Source of the DNA: Pseudomonas oryzihabitans
GTDB taxonomy: Bacteria > Pseudomonadota > Gammaproteobacteria > Pseudomonadales > Pseudomonadaceae
Reading direction: 5' to 3'
DNA length: 64,000 nt
NCBI RefSeq assembly: GCF_006384975.1
Contig: NZ_CP021645.1
Span: 1,020,001-1,084,000, forward strand
Position 1 is the stretch's first letter, and each line of letters opens with the position of its first letter. Position numbers and translations under genes: made by a program. Positions 40,069 through 49,905 of this stretch are shown here, piece after piece. The notes under the pieces were generated by a model. The model searched no databases. It saw only the letters and a list, made by a program, of their open reading frames with translations, and was not told the origin of the DNA.

Positions 40069-41550
40069 TCAGGGCCGCCGCGGTGGCGCAGGTGGCGTAA
40101 GGTTGCCATCCCACCCACCGCCGAGCGCTGCGATCAGTTGGACGCTGGCGCTCAGACGACTGCCCAGCAGCGTCAGGTTGGTGCGTTCGTTGCTCAGGGC
40201 GGTGGTCTGCAGGGTTACCACGTCCAGATAACCGATCAGGCCGGCGCGATACTGGTTCTCGGCCAGTTGCAGGGCACGGCGGGCCGCGTCCAGGGCTTCC
40301 TGGCGAACACCGGCTTCGTCCTCATAGGTGCGCAATTGCACCAGGTAGTCTTCCACCTCGCGGAAGCCGTCGAGCACGGTCTGGCGATAGCCGGCGACGC
40401 TGGCGTCGTAGCTGGCCTCGGCGGATTCCACCTGGGCGCGGCGCAGGCCGCCGTCGAACAGCGTCAGGGCGAAGGACGGACCGATCGACCAGAAGCGATT
40501 CGGCGTACTGACCAGGCTGCCCCACTGGCTCGCACTGTAGCCACCGTTTGCGCTCAGGGTCAGGTCGGGATAGTAGGCCGCTTCGGCGACGCCGATGGCG
40601 GCATTGGCGGCCATGACCTGGCGCTCGGCCTGGGCAATGTCGGGTCGGCGCTCCAGCAAGGCCGAGGGCACGGCACTGGGTAGGCTCGGTAGCGTCGGAA
40701 CGGTATTGACCGCCGCCAGCTGGAAGTTGGCCGGAACCTCGCCGATCAACACGGCGATGGCGTTCTCCAGTTGGGCGCGCTGATACCTCAGATCGATGGC
40801 GTCGGCCTGGGTGCTCTTCAGCTGGGTGGTGGCCTGGGCGACGTCGGCCGGGGTAACGATCCCCGCGCGATATTGGTTCTGGGTCAGGCGCAGCGAACGC
40901 TCGTAGGCGGCGACGGTGGCATCGAGCAGCCGCTGCTGGGCATCCAGTACCCGCAGTTGCAGGTAGTTGGTGGCCAACTGGCTCTGCAGGCTCAGGCGAG
41001 TGGCCGCCAGCTCCGCCGCGCTGGCCTGGGCGGTGGAGCGATCCGCTTCCAGTTGCCGGCGCACGCGGCCCCAGAGATCCACCTCCCAGCTCACCCCCAG
41101 ACTGGCGTCATAGGAGTTGTTGATGGTGCTCACGCCGCCGCTGCTGACGGTACTGCTGGTGCCGCTGGAATTGCGGATGACGGTGCTGTTGCCCGACCCA
41201 CCGCCGCGCCCGGACCGCGTAGCCCCCAGGCTGCTCGTCAGGGTGGGAAACAACGAGGAGCGCGCCTGGCGCACCAGGGCCAGGGACTGTCGATAGCTGG
41301 CCTCGGCCTGGGCCAGGCTCTGATTACGCTGGTTCAGCTGGGCCATCAGTCGGTCCAGGGTCGGGTCGTCGTAACGCCGCCACCAATCGCCGCGCAGCTC
41401 CAGGTCCTTGGGCGCAGCGGCCTGCCAGCCCTCGGCGTGGCGATAGGCGACGGGCACCTGGGTGGTCGGCCGCTGGTAGTCCGGGCCCAGGGTGCAACCG
41501 GCCAGCAACAGGGCTAGGGTCAGCGCCGACAGGCGCAGGGTTGGAATCAT
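40069..41550 (-). CDS. opmB: Outer-membrane efflux channel lipoprotein OpmB
   Basis: This 493-residue TolC/OprM-type protein forms the outer-membrane duct of the MuxABC-OpmB efflux pump. A lipoprotein signal (LSALTLALLLAGC) precedes the mature start CTLGPDYQRP. The two repeated helical parts each carry the family features (NYLQLRVLDAQQRLLD, ERRPDIAQAERQVMAANAAIG, YDASVAGYRQTVLDGFREVE). The ATG at 41550 overlaps the muxC stop as ATGA. It is the last gene of the operon and now ends close to the IS insertion. Confidence 0.93.
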   Translation of the reverse strand: MIPTLRLSALTLALLLAGCTLGPDYQRPTTQVPVAYRHAEGWQAAAPKDLELRGDWWRRYDDPTLDRLMAQLNQRNQSLAQAEASYRQSLALVRQARSSLFPTLTSSLGATRSGRGGGSGNSTVIRNSSGTSSTVSSGGVSTINNSYDASLGVSWEVDLWGRVRRQLEADRSTAQASAAELAATRLSLQSQLATNYLQLRVLDAQQRLLDATVAAYERSLRLTQNQYRAGIVTPADVAQATTQLKSTQADAIDLRYQRAQLENAIAVLIGEVPANFQLAAVNTVPTLPSLPSAVPSALLERRPDIAQAERQVMAANAAIGVAEAAYYPDLTLSANGGYSASQWGSLVSTPNRFWSIGPSFALTLFDGGLRRAQVESAEASYDASVAGYRQTVLDGFREVEDYLVQLRTYEDEAGVRQEALDAARRALQLAENQYRAGLIGYLDVVTLQTTALSNERTNLTLLGSRLSASVQLIAALGGGWDGNLTPPAPPRRP

Positions 41551-44500
41551 AGCGGCGTATCCAGGGCAGCGTCGGTACGGATGCCGCGCCAACGATTGAC
41601 GCGGCGGCGCAGGCGTTCGAAATAGAGATAGACCACCGGCGTGGTGTAGAGGGTGAGGATCTGGCTCAGCACCAGCCCGCCGACGATCACCAGACCCAGC
41701 GGCTGGCGCATCTCGGCGCCTTCGGTACCGCCGATCAGCAGCGGCACGGCGCCGAGGATCGCGGCCATGGTGGTCATCAGGATGGGTCTCAGGCGCAGCA
41801 GGCAGGCCTGGCGGATGCCCTCCTCGGGCGACAGACCCTGGTGGCGCTCCAGTTGCAGCGCCAGGTCCACCATCATGATGGCGTTCTTCTTCACCACGCC
41901 GATCAGCAGGAACAGCCCGAGCATGGAGATCAGGCTGAACTGGCCGCCAGTGAGCTGGATGGCCAGCAAGGCCCCGACCCCGGCCGACGGCAGCGTCGAG
42001 AGGATGGTCAGGGGGTGCACGTAGCTTTCGTAGAGTACGCCCAGGACGATATAGACCAGCACCAGGGCACCGAGGATCATCAGTGGCTGCCCGGAAACCG
42101 TGCTGGCGAAGATATTGGCGGAGCCGCCCAGGCGCCCCTGGACATCGCTCGGCAGGCCGATGGCGGCCACCGCGCGCTGCACCGCCCGGGTGGCCTGCTC
42201 CAGGCTGACATCCGGCGCCAGGTCGAAATTGATGCTTTCCGAGGCGAACTGGCCGTCGTGGGTGACGCGGTCCTCGGCGAGGCTGTTGGTATAGTGAGCG
42301 AAGGCCGCCAGCGGCACCTGGGCGCCGCTGCTGGTGATGACCCGAACCTGTTCGAGCATGGTCGGGTCCTGGGCGTAGCGCGGATTGATCTCCATCACCA
42401 CCTTGTACTGGTTGAGCGGCTCGTAGATGGTCGAGATCTGCCGCTGGGCGAAGGAGTTGTTGAGCACTGCGGCGACGGTTTCCATATTCACGCCCAGTCG
42501 CTTGGCCATTTCCCGGTCGATCTGCAGGGTGATCTGCTGGGTACTGCCCTCGCGACCGTCCACCGCGGTCAATTCCGGCAGCGCCTTGAGCGCCGCCAGC
42601 ACCTTGGGCTGCCAGGTCTCCAGCAGATCGACGTCGCCGGATAGCAGGTTGTACTCATAGGACGAAGTACTCTGCTGACGCCCGCCGAATCTCAGGTCCT
42701 GATCAGCCATGAGGAACAGCTGGGCACCCGGCACCTTGGGCGCGTTGGCGCGGATGCGCTCGATGACCTTCTGGGCATCCAGCTTACGCTCGGCGATGGG
42801 CTTGAGGCGGATCAGCATCACCGCATTATTCACCCCGCTGCCGGCGCCGGAACTGCCGACGAAGCCGGAGGCGCTGGCCACCGCCGGATCGGCCAGCAGC
42901 GCCTTGCGCAGGATCTCGATCTTCGGTTGCATCACCTGGAACGACAGGGCGTTGTCGCCGCGGATGAAGCCGATCAACTGCCCGGTGTCCTGCTGCGGCA
43001 TGAAGGTCTTGGGCACCACCACATAGAGCACGACGTTGAGCACTATGGTGGCGATCAGGCTCAGCAGGGTCAGCCGCCGATGGCGCAGGGCGCAGCCGAG
43101 GGTGCGGTCGTAGCCCGCCACTAGCCGCCGGTGGGTACGCTCGCTGAAGCGCTGCAGCCGACTCTCGCTGCCGGGATCGTGGGGGCGCAGCCAACGGGCG
43201 CAGAGCATCGGCGTGAGGGTCAGGGATACCACCAGCGAGACCAGGATGGCGGCGGCCAGGGTCAGGGAGAATTCGCGGAACAGCTTCTCGACGATGCCGC
43301 CGATGAACAGGATGGCGACGAAGACGGCGACCAGGGAAACGTTCATCGACAGCAGGGTGAAGCCCACTTCGCGGGTGCCCTGGTAGGCGGCCTTCAGCGG
43401 CGCCATGCCATTGTCGATGTGCCGGGCGATGTTCTCCAGCACCACGATGGCATCGTCCACCACCAGCCCCGCGGCCAGGATCAGCGCCATCAGCGACAGG
43501 GTGTTGAGCGAGAAGCCGAGGATGTACATCACGGCAAAGGTGCCCACCAGCGAGATGGGTACCGCCAGGGCCGGGATCACCGCGCTGCGCAGGCGACCGA
43601 GGAACAGCCAGACCACCCCGATCACCAGGAACACGGCGATGATCAGCGTCAGCTCGGCTTCATGCAGGGTCGCCTTGATCACCCCGGATCTGTCCATGGC
43701 CACTTCCAGGCGGGCGCTGGCCGGGACGATGGCTTCCAGCGCCGGCAGGCGCGCCTTGAGCGCGGCGATGGTCTCGATGATGTTGGCGTTGGCCTGGCGG
43801 TTGACCACCAGCAGCACGGCGCTCTGGTTGTTGTAGAAACCGGCGTTGTAGCGATCCTCCACCGCGTCGCTGACCTTGGCGACATCGCGCAGGCGCAGGG
43901 TGGCGCCATCCTGGTAGCGGATGATCAGCGGCGCATAGTCGGCCGCCTTGAACAGCTGGTCGTTGGCCTGGATCTGCCAGTTGTGCTCGTCATTGGCCAC
44001 CGCGCCCTTGGGTCGGCGCTGGTTGGCATTGTTGATCGCGGTGCGGACGTCGTCCAGCGCCAGGCCGTAATGCTCCAGCTGGCGCGGCTCCAACTCGATG
44101 CGTACGGCCGGCAGGGAGCTGCCGCCGATCTGCACCTCGCCCACCCCGTTGACCTGGGACAGGCTCTGCGCCAGCACCGTGGAGGCGAGGTCGTAGAGCT
44201 CGCCCTTGCTCAGGGTCTTGGAGGTCAGCGAGAACACCATGATGGGTGCCTGCGACGGATTGACCTTGCGATAGCGTGGCATCTGGCGCATGCCGCTGGG
44301 CAGCAGGTTGCGCGAGGCATTGATGGCCGCCTGGACCTCGCGGGCGGCGGTGTTGACGTCCTTGTCCAGGTCGAACTGGATGATGATCTGCGTCGAGCCC
44401 TGGCTGCTGCGGCTGGTCATGGAGCTGATACCGGCGATGGTACCAAGGGAACGCTCCAGCGGCGTGGCGACGCTGGAGGCCATCACCTGCGGACTGGCGC

Positions 44501-44657
44501 CGGAGAGGCTGGCGGACACGGTGATGGTCGGGAAATCCATCTGCGGCAAGGGCGCCACCGGCAGCAAGCGGAAGGCGATGGCGCCCAGCAGCAGCAGGGC
44601 CAGGCTCAGCAGCAGGGTCGCCACCGGCCGGGCGATGAAGGGCGCCGAGAGATTCAC
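41547..44657 (-). CDS. muxC: RND efflux pump subunit MuxC (MdtC type)
   Basis: This 1,036-residue inner-membrane proton-driven transporter has 12 predicted helices and two large periplasmic loops. It starts MNLSAPFIARPVATLLLS and carries PVAPLPQMDFPTITV, GLVVDDAIVVLENIARHI (transmembrane helix 4 with the proton-relay aspartates) and [20 protein letters not shown] (helix 10). MuxB and MuxC work together in one pump. The start is a GTG at 44657, two bases after the muxB stop. Confidence 0.94.
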   Translation of the reverse strand: MNLSAPFIARPVATLLLSLALLLLGAIAFRLLPVAPLPQMDFPTITVSASLSGASPQVMASSVATPLERSLGTIAGISSMTSRSSQGSTQIIIQFDLDKDVNTAAREVQAAINASRNLLPSGMRQMPRYRKVNPSQAPIMVFSLTSKTLSKGELYDLASTVLAQSLSQVNGVGEVQIGGSSLPAVRIELEPRQLEHYGLALDDVRTAINNANQRRPKGAVANDEHNWQIQANDQLFKAADYAPLIIRYQDGATLRLRDVAKVSDAVEDRYNAGFYNNQSAVLLVVNRQANANIIETIAALKARLPALEAIVPASARLEVAMDRSGVIKATLHEAELTLIIAVFLVIGVVWLFLGRLRSAVIPALAVPISLVGTFAVMYILGFSLNTLSLMALILAAGLVVDDAIVVLENIARHIDNGMAPLKAAYQGTREVGFTLLSMNVSLVAVFVAILFIGGIVEKLFREFSLTLAAAILVSLVVSLTLTPMLCARWLRPHDPGSESRLQRFSERTHRRLVAGYDRTLGCALRHRRLTLLSLIATIVLNVVLYVVVPKTFMPQQDTGQLIGFIRGDNALSFQVMQPKIEILRKALLADPAVASASGFVGSSGAGSGVNNAVMLIRLKPIAERKLDAQKVIERIRANAPKVPGAQLFLMADQDLRFGGRQQSTSSYEYNLLSGDVDLLETWQPKVLAALKALPELTAVDGREGSTQQITLQIDREMAKRLGVNMETVAAVLNNSFAQRQISTIYEPLNQYKVVMEINPRYAQDPTMLEQVRVITSSGAQVPLAAFAHYTNSLAEDRVTHDGQFASESINFDLAPDVSLEQATRAVQRAVAAIGLPSDVQGRLGGSANIFASTVSGQPLMILGALVLVYIVLGVLYESYVHPLTILSTLPSAGVGALLAIQLTGGQFSLISMLGLFLLIGVVKKNAIMMVDLALQLERHQGLSPEEGIRQACLLRLRPILMTTMAAILGAVPLLIGGTEGAEMRQPLGLVIVGGLVLSQILTLYTTPVVYLYFERLRRRVNRWRGIRTDAALDTPL

Positions 44658-44658
44658 C

Positions 44659-47600
44659 TCAGGCCGCCCTGCGCCGACCCAGGCGCTCGCCGAGACTATC
44701 GAAAGCCAGATAGATCACCGGCGTGGTGAACAGCGTCAGCACCTGGCTGACCAGCAGGCCACCGACCATCACCAGGCCCAAAGGCTGGCGCAACTCGGCG
44801 CCCGCCCCGGTGGCCAGCATCAGCGGCACCGCGCCGAACAAAGCGGCCAGGGTGGTCATCAGAATCGGCCGGAATCTCAGCAGCGCCGCCTGGTAGATGG
44901 CCTCCTCCGGCCTCAACCCTTGGTGCCGTTCGGCGTCGAGGGCGAAGTCGATCATCATGATGGCGTTCTTCTTGACGATGCCGATCAGCAGGATGATGCC
45001 GATCACCGCGATGAGGCCGAGGTCGTTACCGGTGAGCAAGAGCGCCAGCAGCGCACCGATGGCCGCCGAGGGCAGCGTCGAGAGGATGGTCAGGGGGTGG
45101 ATGAAGCTCTCGTAGAGCACGCCGAGGACGATGTACATCACCACCACCGCGGCCAGGATCAGCAGCAAGGTACTGGATAGCGACGCCTGGAAGGCTGCCG
45201 CCGCGCCTTGGTAGCGGGTGTTGATGCCGATCGGCAGGCCGATCTCCTGCTTGGCCGCGTCGATGGCGGCCACCGCAGCACCGAGGGAGACCCCGCTCGC
45301 CAGGTTGAAGGACAGCGTCACCGCCGGGAATTGGCTCAGGTGGTTGATCACCAGCCGCGTCGGCCGCTGCTCCATCTTCACCAGGCTGGAGAGGCGCACC
45401 GGGGCGCGGGCGGTGTCGGTGGTGGTCTGCGCGGTGCTGGCCGTACCGGTACCGCTGCTGCCGCTGGCGGTGGTGCCGCTGCCGGCCTTGACCCAGACCT
45501 GATTCAGGGCGTCCGGCCCCAGGCTGTCGGCGGCGGCGCTGGCGAGCACCACCCGGTACTGGTTCGCCTGGGTGTAGATGGTCGAGATCTGCCGCTGGCC
45601 GAGGGCGTCGTAGAGGGCGTCGGTGATGGCCGACACCTGCACGCCGAGGCGCGCGGCGGCGTCGCGGTCGATGGTCAGGTACAGCTGCAGGCCCTTGTTC
45701 TGCAGGTCGCTGGTGACGTCGGTCAGTTCCGGGCGCTGCTGCAGGGCCTGGGTCAGGCGCGGTACCCAGGTGTCGAGCAGATTGGCGTCGGGCGAATCCA
45801 GGCTGAGCTGGTATTGGGTACGGCTGACGCGGTCCTCGACGCTGAGATCCTGCACCGGCTGCATGTAGAGGGTGATGCCCACCACCTTGGCGACCGCGGG
45901 GCGCAAGCGGTCGATCACTTCCTGGGCGGTGACGTCGCGCTCGCTCTGCGGCTTGAGGTTGATTTGCATCCGCCCGCTGTTGAGGGTGACGTTGTCGCCG
46001 TCGACGCCGATATAGGACGACAGGCTGGCCACCGCCGGGTCCTGCAGCACCACCTCGGCCAGTGCCTGCTGCCGCTCGCTCATGGCGCGGAAGGAAATGG
46101 ACTGGGCCGCCTCGGTGATGCCCTGGATGGAGCCGGTGTCCTGGGCCGGGAAGAAGCCCTTGGGCACCAGCAGGTAGAGCACCGCGGTGAGTACGAAGGT
46201 CGCCACCGCCAGTAACAGCATCAAGGCTCTGTTGGCCAGCGACCAGCGCAGCGCCCGGCCATAGCCGGCGATCAAGCGTTCCAGCCAGACCAGCCGGTGT
46301 TCGGCGGCCTGCTCCTGCTTGAGCAGCCGCGCGCACATCATCGGGGTGAGCGTCAGCGAAATCACCAAGGAGATGAGGATGGCCACCGCCAGAGTGATGG
46401 CGAATTCACGGAACAGCCGGCCCACCACGTCCTGCATGAACAGCAGCGGGATGAGCACGGCGATTAGGGAAATGGTGAGGGACACCAGGGTGAAGCCGAT
46501 CTGCCGGGCGCCCTTGAGGGCAGCCTCCAGCGGCGTGGCGCCCTCCTCCAGATGCCGCGAGATGTTTTCCAGCATGACGATGGCATCGTCGACGACGAAA
46601 CCGGTGGCGATGGTCAACGCCATCAGCGACAGGTTGTTCAGCGAGAAACCGGCCAGGTACATGGCGCCGAAGGTGCCGATCAGCGACAGCGGCACCGTGA
46701 CCGAAGGAATCAGGGTGGCGCTGAACCGCCGCAGGAAGACGAAGGTGACCATGACCACCAGCCCCACCGCCAGCAGCATCTCGTGCTGGACATCGGTGAC
46801 CGCCGCGCGGATGGTCTCGGTGCGGTCGCTGAGTACGGCGATGTCGAGACCGGCTGGCAGGCTTTCCTTGAGGCTGGGCAGCAGCGCCTGGATGCGGTCG
46901 ACGGTCTGGATGACGTTGGCGCCGGGCTGGCGCTGCACGTTGACCAGGATGGCGCCGCTACGATTGGCCCAGGCCGCTAGCCGATCGTTTTCCGCGCCCT
47001 GGGCGATGGTGGCGACGTCGCCCAGACGCAGGGCACCGTTGTCGGCGTAGTTGAGAATGAGCGCGCCATAGGCCTTGGGATCGCGGATCTGGTCGTTGGC
47101 GTCCAGGGTGGCGACCCGTGTCGGGCCGTCGAAGCTGCCCTTGGGCTGGTTGGTGTTCTCGCTGGTGACCAGGCTGCGCACATCGGCCAGGGTCAGGTTG
47201 TGGGCGGCGAGCTTGTCGGGATCGACCTGGATGCGCACCGCCGGACGCTGGCCACCGGCCAGGCTGACCATGCCCACCCCGCTCACCTGGGCCAGTTTCT
47301 GCGCCATGCGGGTATCGACGAGGTCGTAGAGGGTGGGCAGCGGCAAGGTCTTGGAGGTGATCGCCAGGGTGACGATGGGCGTATCGGCCGGATTGACCTT
47401 GTTGTACACCGGCGGCGCCGGCAGGTCGTTGGGCAGGAGGTTGTTGGCCGCATTGATCGCCGCCTGGACCTCCTGCTCGGCGACCGACAGATCCAGCTCC
47501 AGGTTGAATCTGAGGGTGATGACCGAGGCGCCACCGGAGCTGGTGGAGGCCATCTGCGACAGCCCCGGCATCTGGCCGAACTGGCGCTCCAGCGGTGCGG

Positions 47601-47790
47601 TCACGGCGCTGGTCATGACATCGGGACTGGCACCCGGATAGAGGGTGAGCACCCGGATGGTGGGATAGTCCACCTGCGGCAGCGCGGCGACCGGCAACAG
47701 GCGATAGGCCAGCAGACCGGCGATGAGCAGTGCCACCATCAACAGGGTGGTGGCCACCGGGCGCAGGATGAACGGACGCGAGATATCCAT
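44659..47790 (-). CDS. muxB: RND efflux pump subunit MuxB (MdtB type)
   Basis: This 1,043-residue inner-membrane transporter pairs with MuxC. It starts [18 protein letters not shown] and has [18 protein letters not shown] in helix 4 and [19 protein letters not shown] in helix 10. An odd feature is a low-complexity Gly/Ser/Thr/Ala stretch in the second periplasmic part ([19 protein letters not shown]), which reads like a flexible linker in the docking region. In P. aeruginosa MuxABC-OpmB exports novobiocin, aztreonam, macrolides and tetracycline. Confidence 0.94.
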   Translation of the reverse strand: MDISRPFILRPVATTLLMVALLIAGLLAYRLLPVAALPQVDYPTIRVLTLYPGASPDVMTSAVTAPLERQFGQMPGLSQMASTSSGGASVITLRFNLELDLSVAEQEVQAAINAANNLLPNDLPAPPVYNKVNPADTPIVTLAITSKTLPLPTLYDLVDTRMAQKLAQVSGVGMVSLAGGQRPAVRIQVDPDKLAAHNLTLADVRSLVTSENTNQPKGSFDGPTRVATLDANDQIRDPKAYGALILNYADNGALRLGDVATIAQGAENDRLAAWANRSGAILVNVQRQPGANVIQTVDRIQALLPSLKESLPAGLDIAVLSDRTETIRAAVTDVQHEMLLAVGLVVMVTFVFLRRFSATLIPSVTVPLSLIGTFGAMYLAGFSLNNLSLMALTIATGFVVDDAIVMLENISRHLEEGATPLEAALKGARQIGFTLVSLTISLIAVLIPLLFMQDVVGRLFREFAITLAVAILISLVISLTLTPMMCARLLKQEQAAEHRLVWLERLIAGYGRALRWSLANRALMLLLAVATFVLTAVLYLLVPKGFFPAQDTGSIQGITEAAQSISFRAMSERQQALAEVVLQDPAVASLSSYIGVDGDNVTLNSGRMQINLKPQSERDVTAQEVIDRLRPAVAKVVGITLYMQPVQDLSVEDRVSRTQYQLSLDSPDANLLDTWVPRLTQALQQRPELTDVTSDLQNKGLQLYLTIDRDAAARLGVQVSAITDALYDALGQRQISTIYTQANQYRVVLASAAADSLGPDALNQVWVKAGSGTTASGSSGTGTASTAQTTTDTARAPVRLSSLVKMEQRPTRLVINHLSQFPAVTLSFNLASGVSLGAAVAAIDAAKQEIGLPIGINTRYQGAAAAFQASLSSTLLLILAAVVVMYIVLGVLYESFIHPLTILSTLPSAAIGALLALLLTGNDLGLIAVIGIILLIGIVKKNAIMMIDFALDAERHQGLRPEEAIYQAALLRFRPILMTTLAALFGAVPLMLATGAGAELRQPLGLVMVGGLLVSQVLTLFTTPVIYLAFDSLGERLGRRRAA

Positions 47791-47799
47791 CGCGGCCGA

Positions 47800-49035
47800 T
47801 CAGCCCTGGGTCTTGCCGGGCTTGCGTACCGCCGGCTTGGCCGGTTCGCTGGGCGGCGCCGAGGCACCGCTGACGATCTCCACCTCGTTGCCCTCGCGCA
47901 GCCGGTCGGTGCCTTCGGTCACCACCCGGTCGCCCGCAGCGAGGCCCTCAGTGACCACCGTGTTGCTGCCATCGTCCGGACCGAGCTTGAGCGCCCGGAC
48001 CTGGATCTTGTTATCGGGCCCCACCACGTAGGCGAAGGTGCCGTTGGAGCCGAACTGGATGGCCGCCGACGGCACCACCAGCGCCTGGTCCAGCACCTGC
48101 TCGCGGACGCGGACGGTCACGAACTGGTTGGGGAACAGGGCTTCGTCGCCATTGGCGAAGCGCGCGCGGAATTTGAGGGTGCCGGTGGTGGTGTCGATCT
48201 GGTTGTCGAAGCTTTGCAGGGTGCCCTCGGCGACCTTTTGCGTACCGCCGCGATCCCAGGCTTCGACGGGCAACGTCTGACCGCTGCGCGCCCGCTTGAG
48301 CAATTCGCTGAGCTGGTTTTCCGGCAGGGTGAAGACCACCGAGATCGGCTGGGTCTGGGTGATGACGGCGACCACGGTGCTGTCATTGGCGGACAGCAGG
48401 TTGCCACCATCCAGCTGGCGCAGGCCGACCCGGCCGGCGATGGGGGCCTTGATCTGGGTGAAGGCCAGGTTCAGCTTGGCGTCGGCCACCGCGGCCTGGC
48501 TGTTCTTGAGGGTACCGCGATACTGATTGACCAGGGCTTCCTGGGTGTCCAGCGTCTGCTTGGCGATGCTGTCTTCGCGGAACAGCCCCTGGTAGCGCTT
48601 GAGATCCAGCTCGGCGTTGCGCAGCTGCGCCTGGTTCTGTTGCAGGGTACCTTCGGCCTGCTGCAGGGCCACTTCGTAGGGCCGCGGGTCTATGGTCGCC
48701 AGCAACTCGCCGGCCTTCACCTTCTGACCTTCCTCGAAGGCGACGCGCATCAACTCACCGGCCACCCGGGTACGAACGTTCACCGTATTGAGCGCCGTGA
48801 CGGTACCAATGGACTTGCGCACGATGGGAAAGCTGCGCTGCTCCACGGCCACCACCCGTACCGGGGTCGGTCCGGTCATGCCGAACGGCCCGCGAGCACC
48901 CTTCCCGGCCGCCGCTGCACTTTTCTGCGCGTGCTGGTGATACCAGTACCAGCCACCGCCGGCCACCAGGAGAACGATGACGACCAGCCAGGTCAGTCGG
49001 TGACGCGAAGCAGTGCGGGGAGAAGAGTCTGACAT
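47800..49035 (-). CDS. muxA: Membrane fusion protein MuxA (MdtA type)
   Basis: This 411-residue periplasmic adaptor links MuxBC to OpmB. It has an N-terminal membrane anchor (LTWLVVIVLLVAGGGWYWY), the lipoyl halves (GTVTALNTVNVRTRVAGELM and IKAPIAGRVGLRQLDGGNLL), a helical hairpin between them and a C-terminal barrel (VVPSAAIQFGSNGTFAYVV). I chose the ATG at 49035 for match to the family; the open frame upstream has no function. It is the first gene of the operon muxA-muxB-muxC-opmB. Confidence 0.92.
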   Translation of the reverse strand: MSDSSPRTASRHRLTWLVVIVLLVAGGGWYWYHQHAQKSAAAAGKGARGPFGMTGPTPVRVVAVEQRSFPIVRKSIGTVTALNTVNVRTRVAGELMRVAFEEGQKVKAGELLATIDPRPYEVALQQAEGTLQQNQAQLRNAELDLKRYQGLFREDSIAKQTLDTQEALVNQYRGTLKNSQAAVADAKLNLAFTQIKAPIAGRVGLRQLDGGNLLSANDSTVVAVITQTQPISVVFTLPENQLSELLKRARSGQTLPVEAWDRGGTQKVAEGTLQSFDNQIDTTTGTLKFRARFANGDEALFPNQFVTVRVREQVLDQALVVPSAAIQFGSNGTFAYVVGPDNKIQVRALKLGPDDGSNTVVTEGLAAGDRVVTEGTDRLREGNEVEIVSGASAPPSEPAKPAVRKPGKTQG

Positions 49036-49122
49036 CGATGGATACGTACACGCGGAGGAAGGCGGGAAGGTAAGCAGCAGGGACCCGGGTAGAACCAGCC
49101 CCTTTACCGCCATTTTACTCAA

Positions 49123-49162
49123 GGCGAAACGGGCAGACACCAGGGTGCCTGCCCGTTTCGCC
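49123..49162. terminator. Terminator between tpx and muxA
   Basis: GGCGAAACGGGCAG (49123-49136) and CTGCCCGTTTCGCC (49149-49162) form a perfect 14-bp stem with a 12-base loop. It lies downstream of tpx on the minus strand and before the muxA promoter region. No strong T-run follows. Confidence 0.6.
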
Positions 49163-49324
49163 GTTGGGGTGTTGCAGAAGTTAACTGCTCAAGTTGACGA
49201 TTTCACACCACGACGGGCCGTCCGAAGGTCATTGCCACGCCTGGTCGGAAAGCATCGCTCGCCCACTCTTGCATCAACCTCCAAGGCCCCTGCCCACCCC
49301 GTACCGGCGGCAGGCGTCGAACGA

Positions 49325-49825
49325 TCAGCCCAGGACCGCCAGGGCGGCCGCGTAGTTGGGCTCCTGGCCAATCTCGGGGACCAGCTCGCTGTGCAGCACC
49401 TTGTCTTGCTCGTCCAGCACCACCACGGCGCGAGCCGCCAGGCCCTTCAGCGGACCGCTGGCCAGGGCCACACCGTAGTCCTGCAGGAATTCCGCGCCGC
49501 GCAGGGTGGAGAGGTTCACCACCTGGTCGAGGCCTTCGGCACCGCAGAAGCGCTTCTGGGCGAACGGCAGGTCGGCCGAGATGCACAGCACGACGGTGTT
49601 TTCCAGCTTGTCGACTTCAGCATTGAACTTGCGCACCGAGGTGGCGCAGGTCGGGGTGTCCACGCTGGGGAAGATGTTGAGCACCTTGCGCTTGCCGGCG
49701 AGGCTGGCCAGGGTGATGTCCTGCAGATCGCCGTTGACCAGGCTGAAGGCCGGCGCCTGCTGACCGGGTTGCGGCAGGGTGCCTTGGACGTCGACCGGGG
49801 TGCCGCGCAAACTGACGGTTGCCAT
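49325..49825 (-). CDS. tpx: Thiol peroxidase Tpx
   Basis: This 166-residue atypical 2-Cys peroxiredoxin reduces hydrogen and organic peroxides with thioredoxin. The peroxidatic cysteine is Cys60 in [16 protein letters not shown] and the resolving cysteine is Cys94 in [10 protein letters not shown]. The start [18 protein letters not shown] is typical. The gene stands alone between tamB and the mux operon. No OxyR site was picked out. Confidence 0.95.
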   Translation of the reverse strand: MATVSLRGTPVDVQGTLPQPGQQAPAFSLVNGDLQDITLASLAGKRKVLNIFPSVDTPTCATSVRKFNAEVDKLENTVVLCISADLPFAQKRFCGAEGLDQVVNLSTLRGAEFLQDYGVALASGPLKGLAARAVVVLDEQDKVLHSELVPEIGQEPNYAAALAVLG

Positions 49826-49905
49826 GAACTGCTCCTTTTGTCATGAGACGGGAGGTGGAGTAAACACGTTTTCCGCGAACGATCAAAGCCTTGCACGTCC
49901 TACGC

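Noticed and set aside
43131..44729. 532-codon plus-strand ORF antisense to muxC
   Set aside because: It is rich in Gln/Gly/Asp/His without any domain and lies antisense to a verified RND gene.
47200..49032. 610-codon plus-strand ORF antisense to muxB and muxA
   Set aside because: Its composition is that of a mirror frame and it spans two verified genes on the other strand.
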